A stretch of 7,558 nt of DNA from assembly GCA_023424235.1 (NCBI GenBank), contig JAFAEB010000138.1, positions 1-7,558 of the forward strand, in the 5' to 3' direction. The DNA comes from Bacillota bacterium. Its GTDB lineage: Bacteria; Bacillota; Clostridia; Lachnospirales; Lachnospiraceae. Below are positions 5,910-7,558 of this stretch, piece by piece. The notes beneath the pieces are model-generated. The model was not told where the DNA came from, searched no databases, and was given only the letters and a program-made list of their open reading frames with translations. The translations under genes were made by a program, and so were the position numbers. The stretch's first letter is position 1. Every line of letters begins with the position of its first letter.

Positions 5910-5929
5910 TTTATTTCTTACCATATCAT
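5901..5929 (+). promoter_or_regulatory. Promoter of the ABC-F ATPase gene
   Basis: TTGACA (5901-5906), a 17-nt spacer and TATCAT (5924-5929) form a strong plus-strand sigma-A promoter. The start should be near 5936, leaving a leader of about 114 nt before the ATG. Its -35 is 22 bp from the -35 of the divergent rex promoter. Confidence 0.85.
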
Positions 5930-5980
5930 TCTATAAGAGTATATTTTATAGGAAACACTATAAATATCGATTCATGTGAT

Positions 5981-6014
5981 AGATACATACTAAACTTTAT
6001 TATAGTATGTATCT
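5981..6014 (+). promoter_or_regulatory. Perfect 12-bp stem-loop in the ABC-F leader
   Basis: AGATACATACTA (5981-5992) and TAGTATGTATCT (6003-6014) are exact reverse complements around a 10-nt loop. The stem lies about 45 nt after the predicted start of transcription and ends 25 nt before the AGGAG ribosome site. There is no T-run after it, so it is not a standard terminator. It could stabilise the mRNA, act in translational control, or be a DNA operator. Some ABC-F genes are controlled by leader attenuation, but no leader peptide with a good ribosome site is seen here. Confidence 0.65.
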
Positions 6015-6049
6015 TAATTGAATGAATAACCATGAAAGTAGGAGTCATT

Positions 6050-7558
6050 ATGATTTTAGCATGTAAAAGTATATCGAAGAGTTTTGGTACAACTGAAGTT
6101 TTAAGTGATATATCCTTTCATATAAATGAACGAGAAAAAGCAGCTATCGTAGGTATTAATGGTGCAGGTAAATCAACATTATTTAAAATAATTATGGGAG
6201 AAATGTCTTTAGATGAAGGTGAAGTAATTTTTGCGAAAGGCACTTCCGTTGGTTACTTGTCCCAACATCAGGATGTATCAGGAGATAATACCTTATATGA
6301 AGAGTTATTAACTGTAAAAAAAGATGTTATTGAATTAGATAAAAACATTCGTCAAATGGAACTAGATATGAAGTCGAAAACTGGGGATGAACTTGAACGA
6401 ATGTTGGCAACGTACACACGTTTAACACATGAATTTGAGCAAAAAAATGGATATGCTTATAAAAGTGAAGTAACTGGAGTATTAAAAGGTCTTGGTTTTA
6501 CTAGTGAAGAATTTGATAAATCAGTAACCACCCTATCTGGAGGACAAAAAACTAGACTTTCACTTGGCAAACTATTACTAAGTTCTCCTGATTTAATTTT
6601 ATTAGATGAACCAACAAACCATTTAGATATGGAGTCCATTGCTTGGCTTGAAACTTATCTTCTTAACTATAATGGAGCTGTTGTTGTAATAGCTCATGAT
6701 AGATACTTTTTAAATAAAGTGGTTTCGAAAGTAGTTGAATTAGAAGATAAAAAAGCCACTGTATATGAAGGTAATTATACTACATATTCAGAAAAAAAGG
6801 CATTACAGAGAGAAACCTTAATAAAGCATTATCTAAATCAACAAAAAGAAATAAAACGTCAAGAAGAAGTAATTACAAAGCTTCGATCCTTTAATAGAGA
6901 AAAATCGATTAAAAGAGCAGAAAGTCGTGAAAAGTTATTAAACAAAGTTGAAAGACTTGATAAACCTTATACCGAAGAAAATAAAATGTCCATACATCTT
7001 GATCCAAGAATCACAAGTGGTAATGATGTCCTTACGGTTAAAAATTTAAGCAAGTCATTTGGTCCTTTAGATTTATTTAAAAATCTTAACTTTGATATAA
7101 AACGTGGTGAACGAATTGCGATCATTGGAAATAACGGGACAGGTAAAACAACTATATTAAAAATGATAAATCAAATTTTAACACCAGATGATGGTGAAAT
7201 AAAACTAGGTTCAAAGGTTCAAATTGGTTATTATGATCAGGAACATCAAGTATTATCATCTGATAAAACTTTGTTTGATGAATTACAAGACACTTATCCA
7301 AATATGGATAACACCTCCATCCGTAATGTTCTTGCTGCTTTTCTATTTACCAATGATGATGTATTTAAAAGAATTAAAGATTTAAGTGGTGGAGAACGTG
7401 GTCGTGTATCCTTAGCCAAACTTATGCTATCAGAAGCAAATTTCTTAATTCTAGACGAACCTACAAATCATTTAGATATTATTTCGAAAGAAATATTAGA
7501 AAACGCATTAATCAATTATACAGGAACTGTTTTATATGTATCACACGATCGTTATTTT
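6050..7558 (+). CDS. ABC-F family ATPase, YdiF-like (partial, runs off right edge)
   Basis: Soluble tandem ATPase of the ABC-F class, whose members bind the ribosomal E site and help stalled or unusual translation; some protect against ribosomal antibiotics. There are no membrane segments. The visible 503 residues contain both ATPase domains: Walker A GINGAGKST (35-43), signature LSGGQ (162-166), Walker B LILLDE with EPTNHLD (182-193), a charged interdomain linker rich in Lys/Arg (about 245-315), the second Walker A GNNGTGKT (360-367), LSGGE (445-449), FLILDEPTNHLD (465-476) and the H-loop SHDRYF at the edge. The C-terminal part, probably over 100 residues, is missing from the window. ATG 6050 has AGGAG five bases upstream; an in-frame ATG at 6032 has no such site. 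The linker and the proximity to rex resemble B. subtilis YdiF, suggesting a housekeeping rather than resistance role. The exact subfamily is unsure. Confidence 0.94.
   Translation, partial: MILACKSISKSFGTTEVLSDISFHINEREKAAIVGINGAGKSTLFKIIMGEMSLDEGEVIFAKGTSVGYLSQHQDVSGDNTLYEELLTVKKDVIELDKNIRQMELDMKSKTGDELERMLATYTRLTHEFEQKNGYAYKSEVTGVLKGLGFTSEEFDKSVTTLSGGQKTRLSLGKLLLSSPDLILLDEPTNHLDMESIAWLETYLLNYNGAVVVIAHDRYFLNKVVSKVVELEDKKATVYEGNYTTYSEKKALQRETLIKHYLNQQKEIKRQEEVITKLRSFNREKSIKRAESREKLLNKVERLDKPYTEENKMSIHLDPRITSGNDVLTVKNLSKSFGPLDLFKNLNFDIKRGERIAIIGNNGTGKTTILKMINQILTPDDGEIKLGSKVQIGYYDQEHQVLSSDKTLFDELQDTYPNMDNTSIRNVLAAFLFTNDDVFKRIKDLSGGERGRVSLAKLMLSEANFLILDEPTNHLDIISKEILENALINYTGTVLYVSHDRYF

Noticed and set aside
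5109..5936. Plus-strand ORFs at 5109-5297 and 5658-5936.
   Set aside because: They are antisense to rex or its promoter region and look like chance reading frames.
5974..6066. Leader peptides for ABC-F attenuation (a minimal ATG-TGA at 5974 and short ORFs starting at 6007 and 6022).
   Set aside because: None has a ribosome binding site at a workable distance, and the leader hairpin lacks a T-run, so no attenuator can be supported.
6457..6639. A 60-codon minus-strand ORF.
   Set aside because: It is fully inside the ABC-F gene over its conserved signature and Walker B region, so it is a shadow frame.
1..7558. CRISPR arrays, insertion sequences, phage or integrase genes, and tRNA genes.
   Set aside because: No spaced direct repeats, transposase motifs, terminal repeats or tRNA cloverleaf sequences were seen on either strand; codon use is even across the genes.

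Overview
The window looks like a chromosomal core region of a low-GC, AT-rich Firmicute. It most resembles a Lachnospiraceae or related clostridium. The grounds are the base composition, the strong GGAGG-type ribosome binding sites, the Rex/AcpS/Nnr/Alr/MazF protein sequences, and consensus sigma-A promoters with 17-nt spacers. The species assignment is inference only.

Left end (1-370): three tandem minus-strand promoters, each with a TTGACA-like -35, a 17-nt spacer and a TATAAT-like -10, followed by a leader with an ACCTTGATAATTGAACA antitermination-like box and small hairpins. This is the layout of an rRNA operon control region, so a 16S rRNA gene is expected just beyond the left edge on the minus strand. 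370-640 holds no convincing gene. It contains a cluster of small hairpins at 449-541 that ends in a T-run, a candidate small RNA or leader.

Centre (640-5880): one minus-strand gene cluster, read right to left as rex, a coiled-coil protein of unknown function, acpS, nnr (bifunctional NAD(P)HX repair enzyme), alr (alanine racemase) and a mazF/ndoA-type RNase toxin. It ends at a strong hairpin terminator (640-670). A perfect-consensus promoter (TTGACA-17-TATAAT) lies upstream of rex. Gene gaps are 19-97 nt with no terminator seen between them, so a single operon is likely, though internal promoters cannot be excluded. The cluster combines NADH sensing (Rex), NAD(P)H repair (Nnr), CoA-dependent carrier-protein activation (AcpS), D-alanine supply for peptidoglycan (Alr) and a growth-arrest RNase (MazF). 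The acpS-alr-ndoA order matches Bacillus subtilis, but the ndoAI/mazE antitoxin gene that sits between alr and ndoA there is missing here.

Right end (5880-7558): a divergent promoter, a 5' leader with a perfect 12-bp stem, and an ABC-F ATPase gene (YdiF-like) that runs off the right edge. In B. subtilis ydiF is also near rex, so the neighbourhood is partly ancestral.

Most of this is conserved housekeeping DNA. I found no clear new multi-gene system. The most interesting points are the toxin without an antitoxin and its structured leader, the uncharacterised coiled-coil gene, the 449-541 structured element, and the symmetric divergent rex/ABC-F control region.
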